Origin: Bacteroidales bacterium
GTDB lineage: Bacteria > Bacteroidota > Bacteroidia > Bacteroidales > GCA-2711565
Direction of reading: 5' to 3'
Length of the DNA stretch: 64,000 nucleotides
NCBI GenBank assembly: GCA_028280405.1
Contig: JANQLW010000021.1
Span: 1 to 64,000, forward strand
Shown here: positions 34,054-41,498 of the stretch, in pieces
Position numbering within the stretch: the stretch's first letter is position 1
Layout of the letters: each line of letters opens with the position of its first letter
Made by a program: the position numbers and the translations under genes
Notes under the pieces: model-generated
What the model was told of the DNA's origin: nothing
The model's input: only the letters and a program-made list of their open reading frames with translations
Databases searched by the model: none

Positions 34054-34084
34054 TTTAGATCGATTAAAATAAATTTTATATTTG
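34054..34084 (+). promoter_or_regulatory. Promoter of the ExbB/ExbD operon
   Basis: TTTA (34054-34057), a 19-base spacer, then TATATTTG (34077-34084). The -7 box is exact and the -33 box has one mismatch. The leader to the exbB ATG would be about 82 bases. Confidence 0.5.
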
Positions 34085-34172
34085 CGATCGGTAAGTTTTG
34101 TAATTTATTGAAATAACAATAGATTTAATTAAAAATTAAGTTTGAATTATTAAGAACAAATAAAAGTTTACT

Positions 34173-35000
34173 ATGAAAAAATTAATTGCTTTATTGACAA
34201 TAGCAGGAATGCTAGTTTTTGGATTTTCAAGTGTCGTGATAGCTCAAGATACTGAAACAGATGCTACACAAACTGAAGATACAATTGATACCACAGCAAC
34301 AGAAACTGAAGATGTTGCACAAGGTTTTGCTGCAGGTACATTAGAACAACCAGCTGAGGAAGAAAAAGGCTTCCAACAAATATTAAAAGATCAGTTTATT
34401 GCTGGTGACTGGAGATTTATGGGTATCGTTCTTCTTACTTTAGTTGCAGGTTTAGCACTTTGTATTGAAAGAATTATTTACTTAAACTTATCTACTACTA
34501 ACAATCAAAAATTATTAAATAAAGTAGAAAATGCACTTGAAACAAGTGGGCTTGAAGCTGCTAAAGATATTTGTAAAAATACTAGTGGTCCCGTTGCAAG
34601 TATTTTCTATCAAGGTATTGACAGATACGACGAAGGCTTAGAAGTTGTTGAAAAATCAATCGTTTCTTACGGCAGTGTCTTAATGGGCCGTTTAGAAAAA
34701 GGTTTATCATGGATCTCATTATTTATTGCAATTGCTCCTATGCTTGGTTTCATGGGTACTGTAATTGGTATGATCGTTGCATTCGAATCTATTGAAGCTG
34801 CCGGTAATATCTCTGCAAATATTGTAGCAGGTGGTATGAAAGTTGCACTTTTAACAACTGTATTTGGTTTGATTGTTGCTGTTATTCTTCAGATCTTCTA
34901 CAACTATTTGATCGCTAAAGTTGACAGCCTAGTAAATGACATGGAAGATAGTACTATTACTTTCATCGACATTTTAACTAAATTCAAATCAAAAAATTAG
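34173..35000 (+). CDS. exbB: MotA/TolQ/ExbB family proton-channel protein
   Basis: Inner-membrane motor subunit that uses the proton gradient to drive TonB (or a Tol/gliding-type complex). It has 275 residues. The N-terminus is signal-like (LLTIAGMLVFGFSSVVIA), followed by an acidic Thr/Glu/Asp linker and then three transmembrane segments: MGIVLLTLVAGLALCIERII, LSWISLFIAIAPMLGFMGTVIGMIVAF, and KVALLTTVFGLIVAVILQIFYNYLI. GFMGTVIGM is the family pore motif. It heads a four-gene operon with a 4-TM protein and two ExbD-like proteins. TonB is not in the window. Confidence 0.94.
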   Translation: MKKLIALLTIAGMLVFGFSSVVIAQDTETDATQTEDTIDTTATETEDVAQGFAAGTLEQPAEEEKGFQQILKDQFIAGDWRFMGIVLLTLVAGLALCIERIIYLNLSTTNNQKLLNKVENALETSGLEAAKDICKNTSGPVASIFYQGIDRYDEGLEVVEKSIVSYGSVLMGRLEKGLSWISLFIAIAPMLGFMGTVIGMIVAFESIEAAGNISANIVAGGMKVALLTTVFGLIVAVILQIFYNYLIAKVDSLVNDMEDSTITFIDILTKFKSKN

Positions 35001-35006
35001 CTTATC

Positions 35007-35426
35007 ATGACTGATACATTAAATAAATTTTTACAAATAGGCCTTTTCGTAGTATTGGCCGTTTCATTGGTTCTCTTTGCCCTATTATATATTAATAAGG
35101 AACCAATGGTACCAACAGTAATGTATTGGGCATATATATTATTCTTCATTACTGTAGCTTTACTTCTAGCTTTCCCAATAATTTATTTCATTAAAAATCC
35201 TAAACAAGGTATTAAATTCCTGATTGCTTTGGTTGTATTTGCAGCCCTTTACGGAATCTCTTATGCTTTAGCATCTGATTCAACTGATGCATTGGTTTAT
35301 GAATTAAATAATGTAGACGCTGGAACTTCAAGAATGATTGGTGCTGGTATGATTATGACCTACATCATTGCTGGTATTGCACTTCTTGGATTAGTTTACG
35401 CTGGGATATCAAAAGTATTTAAATAA
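35007..35426 (+). CDS. Conserved 4-TM membrane protein of the ExbB/ExbD operon
   Basis: A 139-residue integral membrane protein with four predicted helices: LQIGLFVVLAVSLVLFALLYI, VMYWAYILFFITVALLLAFPIIYFI, GIKFLIALVVFAALYGISYALA and MIGAGMIMTYIIAGIALLGLVYAGI. No family name known to me. It sits between exbB and two exbD genes with 6-base and 16-base gaps, and proteins of this kind are found in the same place in other Bacteroidota. A structural or assembly role in the motor complex is inferred. The loop after helix 3 is acidic (ASDSTDALVYELNNVDAG). Confidence 0.85.
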   Translation: MTDTLNKFLQIGLFVVLAVSLVLFALLYINKEPMVPTVMYWAYILFFITVALLLAFPIIYFIKNPKQGIKFLIALVVFAALYGISYALASDSTDALVYELNNVDAGTSRMIGAGMIMTYIIAGIALLGLVYAGISKVFK

Positions 35427-35442
35427 TTAAAAAGACTTAAAA

Positions 35443-36015
35443 ATGGCTAGGAAAACTCCTGAGGTTAATGCCGGATCAATGGCAGATATTGCATTCTTAA
35501 TGCTTATCTTCTTCCTGGTAACTACTACTATGGATGTAGATACAGGTATTATGGTGCAGTTACCACCTCCTCACGATCCGAATCAGGAAATCCAGGATTT
35601 TAAAGAACGTAATATCATGAAAATATTGGTGAATAGTTCCGACCGCTTGTTGGTTAATGGTAAGCCAGGTGATATTCGTACTTTGAGAAATGATGTGATC
35701 GATTTTATGTCAATCCACGAAAATAATCCGGATTATCCTGAAGTAACCCCTAAATTTATAGATGGCCTTGGACAGGTAAATGTCACTAAAGGTCTGATTT
35801 CTTTAAAAAACGATAGAGGAACTTCTTATGAAATGTATATCAGAGTTCAGGATGAACTTGAACTTGCTTTTAAAGAATTGAAGAATAGAGCTTCTGTAAA
35901 ACATTTTGGAAGGGAATATGATAAGCTTATTTCTAAAGATAGAATTAAAGCAATCAATAAAGCAGTTCCTAAGCGTGTATCTGAAGCTGAACCAGAAGAT
36001 ATAGGAGGAAAATAA
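35443..36015 (+). CDS. exbD: ExbD/TolR family biopolymer transport protein
   Basis: A 190-residue protein with one N-terminal transmembrane helix and a periplasmic domain. The helix region NAGSMADIAFLMLIFFLVTTTM contains the conserved Asp that takes protons. The periplasmic part (MKILVNSSDRLLVNGKPGD) is longer than in Escherichia coli ExbD. It pairs with a second ExbD 1 base downstream, so the motor may use two different ExbD chains, as in other Bacteroidota. Confidence 0.93.
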   Translation: MARKTPEVNAGSMADIAFLMLIFFLVTTTMDVDTGIMVQLPPPHDPNQEIQDFKERNIMKILVNSSDRLLVNGKPGDIRTLRNDVIDFMSIHENNPDYPEVTPKFIDGLGQVNVTKGLISLKNDRGTSYEMYIRVQDELELAFKELKNRASVKHFGREYDKLISKDRIKAINKAVPKRVSEAEPEDIGGK

Positions 36016-36016
36016 T

Positions 36017-36481
36017 ATGTCAAGATTTAAACAAAAAGGCGGAAAAGAGGTACCAGCTATTAGTACTTCTTCATTACCAGACATCATTTTCATGCTGCTT
36101 TTCTTTTTCATGGTAACTACTACCATGCGTCAGGCTGATGTGTTAGTTAGAAATAATTTACCACAGGCAACAGATGTACAAAAACTTGAAAAGAAATCAT
36201 TGGTTAGTTTTATCTATGTTGGGCCTCCAACAAATAAAAAATATGGTACTGAATCTCGTATCCAGTTAAATGAACGCTTTGCTACTATTGAAGAAATTCA
36301 AGAGTTTATCTTTAAGGAAAGAGAAGCGAGAAATGAGGCAGACAAGAAAAAACTGATAACCTCTTTAAAGGTTGACAAAGAAACTAAGATGGGTGTTGTA
36401 ACTGACATCAAACAGGAACTTCGTCAAGCGAACGCACTAAAAGTTGTTTACTCAAGTAACAAAAAAACAGACCTAAAATAG
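36017..36481 (+). CDS. Second ExbD/TolR family protein
   Basis: A 154-residue paralogue of the preceding gene. Its helix STSSLPDIIFMLLFFFMVTTTM keeps the proton-carrying Asp and the TTTM end. The rest diverges (MRQADVLVRNNLPQATDVQ) and has a charged periplasmic stretch. The gene begins 1 base after the first exbD stop, so translation is probably coupled. It ends the operon before a strong terminator. Confidence 0.92.
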   Translation: MSRFKQKGGKEVPAISTSSLPDIIFMLLFFFMVTTTMRQADVLVRNNLPQATDVQKLEKKSLVSFIYVGPPTNKKYGTESRIQLNERFATIEEIQEFIFKEREARNEADKKKLITSLKVDKETKMGVVTDIKQELRQANALKVVYSSNKKTDLK

Positions 36482-36502
36482 CAATTATTTTATATAGAGA
36501 AG

Positions 36503-36530
36503 AAGGGAATCAATTTGATTCCCTTTTTTT
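36503..36530 (+). terminator. Intrinsic terminator of the ExbB/ExbD operon
   Basis: AAGGGAATCA (36503-36512) pairs with TGATTCCCTT (36516-36525), loop ATT, followed by T5 to 36530. It is 22 bases past the last stop. Confidence 0.88.
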
Positions 36531-36564
36531 ATATATTTAATTTTCCTGTATCTTAAAAATAGTT

Positions 36565-37497
36565 TTAGACCTGAAAACGATCTTTCTTTTGTTTATATAT
36601 TAAGTAACATAATGATAGGGTTAAAAGAATACTTATAATGACTCCAATAGCATTATCTGATGGTACAAGTATTTCTTTTTCTCCGGTTAAAAGCTCTTTT
36701 GAATCTGTTGCATAAAATGCGGCTAAAACGGATCCGTTATTTACAAAATGAAGGATGATGGGTATCCATAAACTTCCGGTCCAGACAAAACTATACCCTA
36801 GTATTAAACCTAATGCAAAGCGTGGTAAGAATCCATAAAACTGCAAATGAAGAGCACTAAATAAAAAGGATGATAAAATGACAGCTAAATGAATACTTCC
36901 TGACCATTTTTTGAAAAAACGTATCAAAACTCCTCTGAAAAGTAATTCTTCTCCTATTGCCGGAATTACAGCAATTAAAAACATGTTGACAATGATTGTT
37001 CCAAATGAGTTTGCTTGTATAAATATTTTGGTGAGCTTCATAGCATCACCTTCTTTTGTTTTCATCCAGTTTTCGATGCCGGATAAAAATTCTGGAAGAA
37101 CCATTTTGTGATTTATCACACCAAGCCATGCAATAAACGGAACACTTACAAATATTAACAGAATTCCCAGAAATAATTGGTTTATGTTTATCCGGACGTT
37201 TAATTTTAGATAATCCATTATTTTACGATGGACCAGAAATGCAAAAAATACAGGAGGGAAAAAGAAAAATCCTAATTGGTTAATTAATTGCACATACTTT
37301 AAAAAGCCAATGGATGCGGGATCATCATAGTTTGTAATATTCCCAACTTCCTTTACCAGGTCATTTCCCCATATCGGCAGTGCAAGTGCTAATCCAAATA
37401 TGTTAAAAAATAATATGGATAAAACAATGATTAATAGTAAACTTAAGAATTGTATTCGATATGTTGATCTTCCCAGATAAGCTTCTTTTCCAAACAT
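36565..37497 (-). CDS. CPBP family intramembrane metalloprotease
   Basis: Multi-pass membrane protein of 310 residues with about eight helices. The CAAX-protease/bacteriocin-processing (CPBP) signature is complete: GEELLFRGVLIRF (E-E-x-x-x-R), FLFSALHLQFYGFLPRF (F-x-x-x-H) and ILHFVNNGS (H-x-x-x-N). These residues form the intramembrane glutamate/histidine active site. The substrate is not known. Single gene, convergent with the Exb operon and divergent from dusB. Confidence 0.93.
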   Translation of the reverse strand: MFGKEAYLGRSTYRIQFLSLLLIIVLSILFFNIFGLALALPIWGNDLVKEVGNITNYDDPASIGFLKYVQLINQLGFFFFPPVFFAFLVHRKIMDYLKLNVRININQLFLGILLIFVSVPFIAWLGVINHKMVLPEFLSGIENWMKTKEGDAMKLTKIFIQANSFGTIIVNMFLIAVIPAIGEELLFRGVLIRFFKKWSGSIHLAVILSSFLFSALHLQFYGFLPRFALGLILGYSFVWTGSLWIPIILHFVNNGSVLAAFYATDSKELLTGEKEILVPSDNAIGVIISILLTLSLCYLIYKQKKDRFQV

Positions 37498-37531
37498 TTC
37501 TAAAAATTAAAGAATTAAAAGGTAAAATTAA

Positions 37532-37539
37532 TAATTTTG
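37532..37539 (+). promoter_or_regulatory. -7 box of dusB
   Basis: TAATTTTG matches TAnnTTTG, 19 bases before the dusB ATG. No clear -33 box. Confidence 0.4.
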
Positions 37540-37558
37540 CATTTCTAAAAATGCTAAA

Positions 37559-38542
37559 ATGGTGAAGATAGATCATATTGAAGTTGGAGAATTCCCTATT
37601 TTGCTTGCACCTATGGAAGATGTCTCCGATCCTCCATTCCGTTATGTTTGTAAAATGATGGGAGCTGATATCATGTATACGGAGTTTATTTCTTCTGAAG
37701 GATTAATACGTGATGCTGCTAAAAGTGTGAAGAAATTGGATTTTACCGAGTTTGAGCGCCCTATAGGAATTCAGATCTTTGGCCATAATATTGAATCGAT
37801 GATCAAGGCTGCACAATATGCAGAACAGGCAAATCCAGATATTATAGATATTAATTACGGATGCCCGGTTAGAAAAGTGGTTGCAAAAGGGGCTGGTTCC
37901 GGAATTTTGAATGATATTCCCAAAATGGTTAAGATGACTGAAGCAGTGGTGAAAGCTACCAGGCTTCCCGTTACTGTAAAAACCAGATTGGGTTATGATA
38001 ATGAGCATAAGGAAATAGTTGATATTGCCGAGCGTTTGCAAGATGTAGGTATTAAAGCTTTAACCATTCATGGCCGTACCAGAACAATGCGTCCCAGAGA
38101 AAAAGCTGAATGGGAATTAATAGGGGAGGTGAAGAATAATCCGAGAATGCATATCCCAATTTTTGGCAATGGAGATGTTTTTGATGCGCAAAGTGCTAAA
38201 TATTTCAAAGATAATTTTGGGGTAGATGGATTAATGGTTGCCCGTGGTTCTTATGGAAACCCCTGGATCTTTAAAGAAATCAAGCATTATTTAAATACCG
38301 GTGAGTTATTAGAAAAGCCCAATATTAAAGAACGCATACAAATCTGCAAAATCCACCTTAAAAAATCAGTTGAATGGAAAGGTGAACGTACAGGCCTGCT
38401 GGAAATGCGGAAACACTATTCCGATTACTTTAAAGGATATGTAAATTTCAAACCTTATCGCATGCAATTAGTACATCTTGAATCTTATGAAGAAATTCTT
38501 AAAGTATTGGATGAGGTTGAAAAAGTTTATGCCGAAGATTAA
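37559..38542 (+). CDS. dusB: tRNA-dihydrouridine synthase B
   Basis: Flavoenzyme that reduces uridine to dihydrouridine in tRNA D-loops. It has 327 residues. The FMN-barrel signatures: LLAPMEDVSDPPFRYVCK, INYGCPVRKVVAKGAGSG (catalytic Cys), LPVTVKTRLGY, LTIHGRTRTM and IPIFGNGDVFD, VDGLMVARGSYGNPWIF. Single gene. The last four bases overlap the end of the convergent HAD gene. Confidence 0.95.
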   Translation: MVKIDHIEVGEFPILLAPMEDVSDPPFRYVCKMMGADIMYTEFISSEGLIRDAAKSVKKLDFTEFERPIGIQIFGHNIESMIKAAQYAEQANPDIIDINYGCPVRKVVAKGAGSGILNDIPKMVKMTEAVVKATRLPVTVKTRLGYDNEHKEIVDIAERLQDVGIKALTIHGRTRTMRPREKAEWELIGEVKNNPRMHIPIFGNGDVFDAQSAKYFKDNFGVDGLMVARGSYGNPWIFKEIKHYLNTGELLEKPNIKERIQICKIHLKKSVEWKGERTGLLEMRKHYSDYFKGYVNFKPYRMQLVHLESYEEILKVLDEVEKVYAED

Positions 38543-39195
38543 AGTTTTTTTAATACAGAGTCTTTTAAAGCTCCTTTTTTTTCGAAAAGGTCAATCATGT
38601 CTTCTTTCGTTAAATCCAGGTAATAAGCGCTTAGACCTGTTTTTTTTGCTGGTTCAATGTTTTGTATTGAATCATCAATAAAAAGACTTTCTTCTGCTTT
38701 AATTGACCCATCCTTTAATACATATTCATAAGAAGTCAAATCCGGTTTACGGCATTTTATATTAAAAGAATAATAAGCTTTCAAAAACAGATCATCAAAT
38801 GAATCATACCCGGTAATATTCTGAAACTCTTTTAAGAATACATTGTAATGAATAACGTTAGAGTTGCTGAGTAAATAGATATTATAATTCGATTTTATTT
38901 TTTCCAGAAGCTCAAGCCTTTCTTTTCGAAATCCTACAAGAATTGAATTCCAGGCATAATCAATTTGATCATCACTCAGGTGAGCATATTCATGTGATTT
39001 TAAACTTTTACGAAATTCAGCAGGACTTATCAGTCCGCATTCCAGATTTTCAAATAAATGATTTTGCACAGCCTTTGAATACATCATATCAAATTGGTCA
39101 ATCCCTATTTCTTTAAATGTTTGCACGGGCTTTTCATAATCTATATCGTAGATTACACCTCCAAAGTCAAATATGATATTGCGAATTGATTTCAT
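38539..39195 (-). CDS. HAD superfamily hydrolase
   Basis: A 218-residue phosphatase-type protein of the HAD subfamily IA. Motif I is IIFDFGGVIYDIDY. The usual second Asp of D-x-D is replaced: the family often reads DxGGV, as here, in Bacteroidota members. Motif II is YLLSNSN, the Lys lies in KCRKPD, and motif III is ESLFIDDSIQNIE. A helical cap lies between motifs I and II. The substrate is a small phosphorylated metabolite that I cannot name. Single gene, overlapping dusB at the 3' end by 4 bases. Confidence 0.9.
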   Translation of the reverse strand: MKSIRNIIFDFGGVIYDIDYEKPVQTFKEIGIDQFDMMYSKAVQNHLFENLECGLISPAEFRKSLKSHEYAHLSDDQIDYAWNSILVGFRKERLELLEKIKSNYNIYLLSNSNVIHYNVFLKEFQNITGYDSFDDLFLKAYYSFNIKCRKPDLTSYEYVLKDGSIKAEESLFIDDSIQNIEPAKKTGLSAYYLDLTKEDMIDLFEKKGALKDSVLKKL

Positions 39196-39214
39196 GAAAA
39201 TAATTCTATAAAAA

Positions 39215-39247
39215 CTTGAAATAATAGCGCAAAATTATATAAATTTG
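39215..39247 (+). promoter_or_regulatory. Promoter of the CAU tRNA
   Basis: CTTG (39215-39218), a 21-base spacer, then TAAATTTG (39240-39247), an exact -7 box. The tRNA starts 46 bases downstream. Confidence 0.5.
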
Positions 39248-39292
39248 CAACCACTTTTTGAAAATAAAAAAGAATTGTTTTTTTATTTTTCA

Positions 39293-39366
39293 GGGCCTAT
39301 AGCTCAGCTGGTTAGAGTAGTTGACTCATAATCAATTGGTCCCTGGTTCGAGTCCAGGTGGGCCCA
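39293..39366 (+). tRNA. tRNA with CAU anticodon (Ile2 or elongator Met)
   Basis: Acceptor GGGCCTA (39293-39299) pairs with TGGGCCC (39359-39365), discriminator A. The anticodon loop CTCATAA gives CAU. The T-arm is CCTGGTTCGAGTCCAGG. The GACTCATAATC context occurs in both tRNA-Ile2 (CAU modified to lysidine) and elongator Met, so identity is not settled; the GGGCC acceptor leans towards Ile2. The D-stem closes with GCTC/GAGT, a G-U pair where GAGC is usual. The CCA end is not encoded. Confidence 0.93.
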
Positions 39367-39373
39367 CTTAGTA

Positions 39374-39414
39374 AAAACAGACTACAGCTTCTTTATCGGT
39401 AGTCTGTTTTTTTT
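39374..39414 (+). terminator. Terminator of the CAU tRNA
   Basis: AAAACAGACTAC (39374-39385) pairs perfectly with GTAGTCTGTTTT (39399-39410), loop of 13, followed by TTTT. Confidence 0.85.
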
Positions 39415-39436
39415 GTTTCAAAAAGATTATTTTTCA

Positions 39437-39496
39437 CCTGGACGAGAAGCCTGTCCCGAAGAACAAAGTAAAATCGGGAAGCCCAGGTGGGCCCAC
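39437..39496 (+). pseudogene. Duplicated tRNA 3' end interrupted in the T-loop
   Basis: CCAGGTGGGCCCAC at 39483-39496 is an exact second copy of the T-stem/acceptor end at 39354-39367. Its matching T-stem half, CCTGG, is at 39437-39441, followed by ACGAG, so about 36 bases (centred on TGTCCCGAAG ... ATCGGGA) interrupt the T-loop. The 5' two thirds of the tRNA are absent. A terminator follows, as after the intact tRNA. It reads as a decayed tandem tRNA copy hit by a small repeat, or as an att-like scar. Confidence 0.5.
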
Positions 39497-39501
39497 AAGT
39501 C

Positions 39502-39541
39502 AAAGCGGATTATCATTTATGAGAATGGTTTTCCGCTTTTT
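39502..39541 (+). terminator. Terminator after the tRNA remnant
   Basis: AAAGCGGA (39502-39509) pairs with TCCGCTTT (39532-39539), then T to 39541. The 22-base loop may fold further. It parallels the terminator behind the intact tRNA but differs in sequence. Confidence 0.65.
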
Positions 39542-39546
39542 TATAC

Positions 39547-39598
39547 ATCAACTATCATATAAGAAAAAATTTTGATTGTTTCATACATGGTAGTTGAT
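39547..39598. repeat. Inverted repeat with 12-base arms
   Basis: ATCAACTATCAT (39547-39558) and ATGGTAGTTGAT (39587-39598) pair with one mismatch around a 28-base loop. It lies in the non-coding stretch between the tRNA remnant and the fhs terminator. Function unknown; the rest of 39599-39667 shows nothing recognisable. Confidence 0.4.
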
Positions 39599-39667
39599 AA
39601 TTGCTAAATGATCTATACGATATGATATTATTTATTCAATACCAGAAAATCAGATTTGTCTATCACT

Positions 39668-39698
39668 AAAAAAGCGCAGCCTTTTGAGCTACGCTTTT
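39668..39698 (-). terminator. Intrinsic terminator of fhs
   Basis: On the minus strand, AAAAGCGTAGC pairs with GCTGCGCTTTT (arms at 39688-39698 and 39670-39680, one G-U pair), loop of 7, then TT. It is 45 bases past the fhs stop. Confidence 0.82.
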
Positions 39699-39742
39699 AT
39701 GAATCATAATAAATGTTTGAATTATAAATATACTAGCATAAT

Positions 39743-41413
39743 TTAAAATAAGCCCGTAATATTTCCATCTTCATCAATATCAATTACTTCAGCCGAAGGA
39801 GTACTTGGCAAACCGGGCATTCTCATGATTGTTCCGGCAATGGGAACCACAAAACCTGCTCCGGATGCAATTTCTATTTCCCTGATATTGATTATGAAGT
39901 TACGCGGACGACCTTTTAATTCAGGTTTATCTGAAAGCGATTTTTGTGTTTTCGCAATACAAACTGCTAAGCCATCCAGTCCTAATCTGGTAATTGTCTG
40001 AAGGTCTTGTCTTGCTTTTAAAGAATATTCAACATCATCTGCTCCATACATTTTTTGCGCAATGATTTTGATTTTTTCTTCTATCGGCATGCTATGTTTA
40101 TAAATAGGCTGAAAAGAAGTAGGTGAAGTTCCATTCGTTGCATCTACAACCATTTCAGCTAATTCAGTAGTCCCTTCGCCACCTTTTTCCCAACCTTCTA
40201 CAAGAGATGCTTTAACACCTAATTTATCACAATGTTTTTTCAGGATTTCAATTTCTGTATCTGAATCGGAAATAAATCTATTGATGGCAACGATCGGGTT
40301 AAATCCAAATGCACGCATATTTTCAACATGTTTATCCAGATTTTCCAATCCCTTCACTAGTGCAACAATATCAGGTTCACAAAGATCCTTTAATTTAGTA
40401 CCTCCATGATACTTTAAAGCCCGAATAGTTGCAACTAATACAACAGCTCTTGGAGCCAGATTACCATATTGACACTTAATATCGAAAAATTTTTCAGCAC
40501 CCAAATCAGAAGCAAATCCTGCTTCAGTAACTACGTATTCCGATAAAGACATACTCATTTTTGTTGCAATAATAGTATTGGTTCCCTGAGCAATATTTGC
40601 AAATGGCCCACCATGAATAATAGCAGGAGTTCCTTCTAAAGTTTGGACAAGATTAGGTTTAATGGCGTCTTTTAATACTACTGCCATAGCTCCATGAGCA
40701 TTCAGGTCTCTGGCATAAATAGGCTTGTCGTCATAGGTGAAACCTACAAAAATATTTCCCAGCTTTTCTTTTAAATCCATCAAATCGTTTGCAAGGCATA
40801 AAGTTGACATTACTTCTGATGCCGCTGTAATGTTAAAACCTGTTTCTCTTGGAACACCTTGTTTTGTACCACCTAATCCAATAACAATATCTCTTAATGA
40901 GCGCTCATTCATATCCATTACCCTTTTCCAAGTAACCGTTCTTGGGTCTAAACCTAAGCTTCTTTTCTTATCCTGAATATTGTTGTCAATTAATGCTGAT
41001 AATAGATTATGTGCTTTTTCAACTGCTGATAGATCCCCTGTAAAATGAAGGTTAATATCTTCCATGGGAATTACCTGTGAATAGCCTCCACCCGCAGCTC
41101 CACCTTTGATCCCAAAAACCGGCCCTAAAGATGGTTCTCTAAGTACCACTGTTGTTTGATTGCCAATCTTATTCATTCCCTGAGTTAATGCAATTGACAT
41201 TGTTGTTTTTCCTTCTCCAGGAGGAGTTGGAGTAATTGCAGTTACCAATACAAGCTTACTCTTCTTAATTTTTTTCTCATCAATTAATGTCAAAGGAAGC
41301 TTGGCTTTGTAATGCCCATATTGTTCCAAATTTTCCGGTTTTATTTTCAATTGTGCTGCAATATCAGTTATGGGCTTAATTTCCGCAGCTCTTGCAATAT
41401 CTATATCTTTCAT
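39743..41413 (-). CDS. fhs: Formate--tetrahydrofolate ligase
   Basis: Makes 10-formyl-tetrahydrofolate from formate, THF and ATP. It has 556 residues. The ATP-binding loop is TPTPPGEGKTTMSIALTQG and the second signature is VLREPSLGPVFGIKGGAAGGGYSQVIPMEDINLH. The C-terminus ends with RMPGLPSTPSAEVIDIDEDGNITGLF, the normal end. It is divergent from a LysR regulator with an 85-base gap and may be regulated by it. The product feeds purine synthesis, including PurN at 14994. Confidence 0.97.
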   Translation of the reverse strand: MKDIDIARAAEIKPITDIAAQLKIKPENLEQYGHYKAKLPLTLIDEKKIKKSKLVLVTAITPTPPGEGKTTMSIALTQGMNKIGNQTTVVLREPSLGPVFGIKGGAAGGGYSQVIPMEDINLHFTGDLSAVEKAHNLLSALIDNNIQDKKRSLGLDPRTVTWKRVMDMNERSLRDIVIGLGGTKQGVPRETGFNITAASEVMSTLCLANDLMDLKEKLGNIFVGFTYDDKPIYARDLNAHGAMAVVLKDAIKPNLVQTLEGTPAIIHGGPFANIAQGTNTIIATKMSMSLSEYVVTEAGFASDLGAEKFFDIKCQYGNLAPRAVVLVATIRALKYHGGTKLKDLCEPDIVALVKGLENLDKHVENMRAFGFNPIVAINRFISDSDTEIEILKKHCDKLGVKASLVEGWEKGGEGTTELAEMVVDATNGTSPTSFQPIYKHSMPIEEKIKIIAQKMYGADDVEYSLKARQDLQTITRLGLDGLAVCIAKTQKSLSDKPELKGRPRNFIINIREIEIASGAGFVVPIAGTIMRMPGLPSTPSAEVIDIDEDGNITGLF

Positions 41414-41464
41414 TTAATTGTACTTTTATTAAATAGATTGCAAAAATATTGTTAGTTTTGATAT

Positions 41465-41486
41465 TTAACAAGACTAGTTTTGTTAA
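41465..41486. promoter_or_regulatory. Candidate LysR operator in the fhs/lysR gap
   Basis: TTAACAA (41465-41471) and TTGTTAA (41480-41486) form a perfect inverted repeat with an 8-base spacer, midway between the two divergent start codons. LysR regulators bind such dyads (T-N11-A type) in divergent promoters. It overlaps TAGTTTTG (41475-41482), a TAnnTTTG box for the lysR side. Confidence 0.45.
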
Positions 41487-41498
41487 TAATTAATAATT

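Noticed and set aside
34023-34061. Extra terminator behind tRNA-Ser (AAGGTTTG ... AAACCTT-like words)
   Set aside because: The repeats AAGGTTT, ACCTTGAAAAACCTTT pair only weakly and there is no T-run. It may still help end the tRNA transcript, but I cannot support it.
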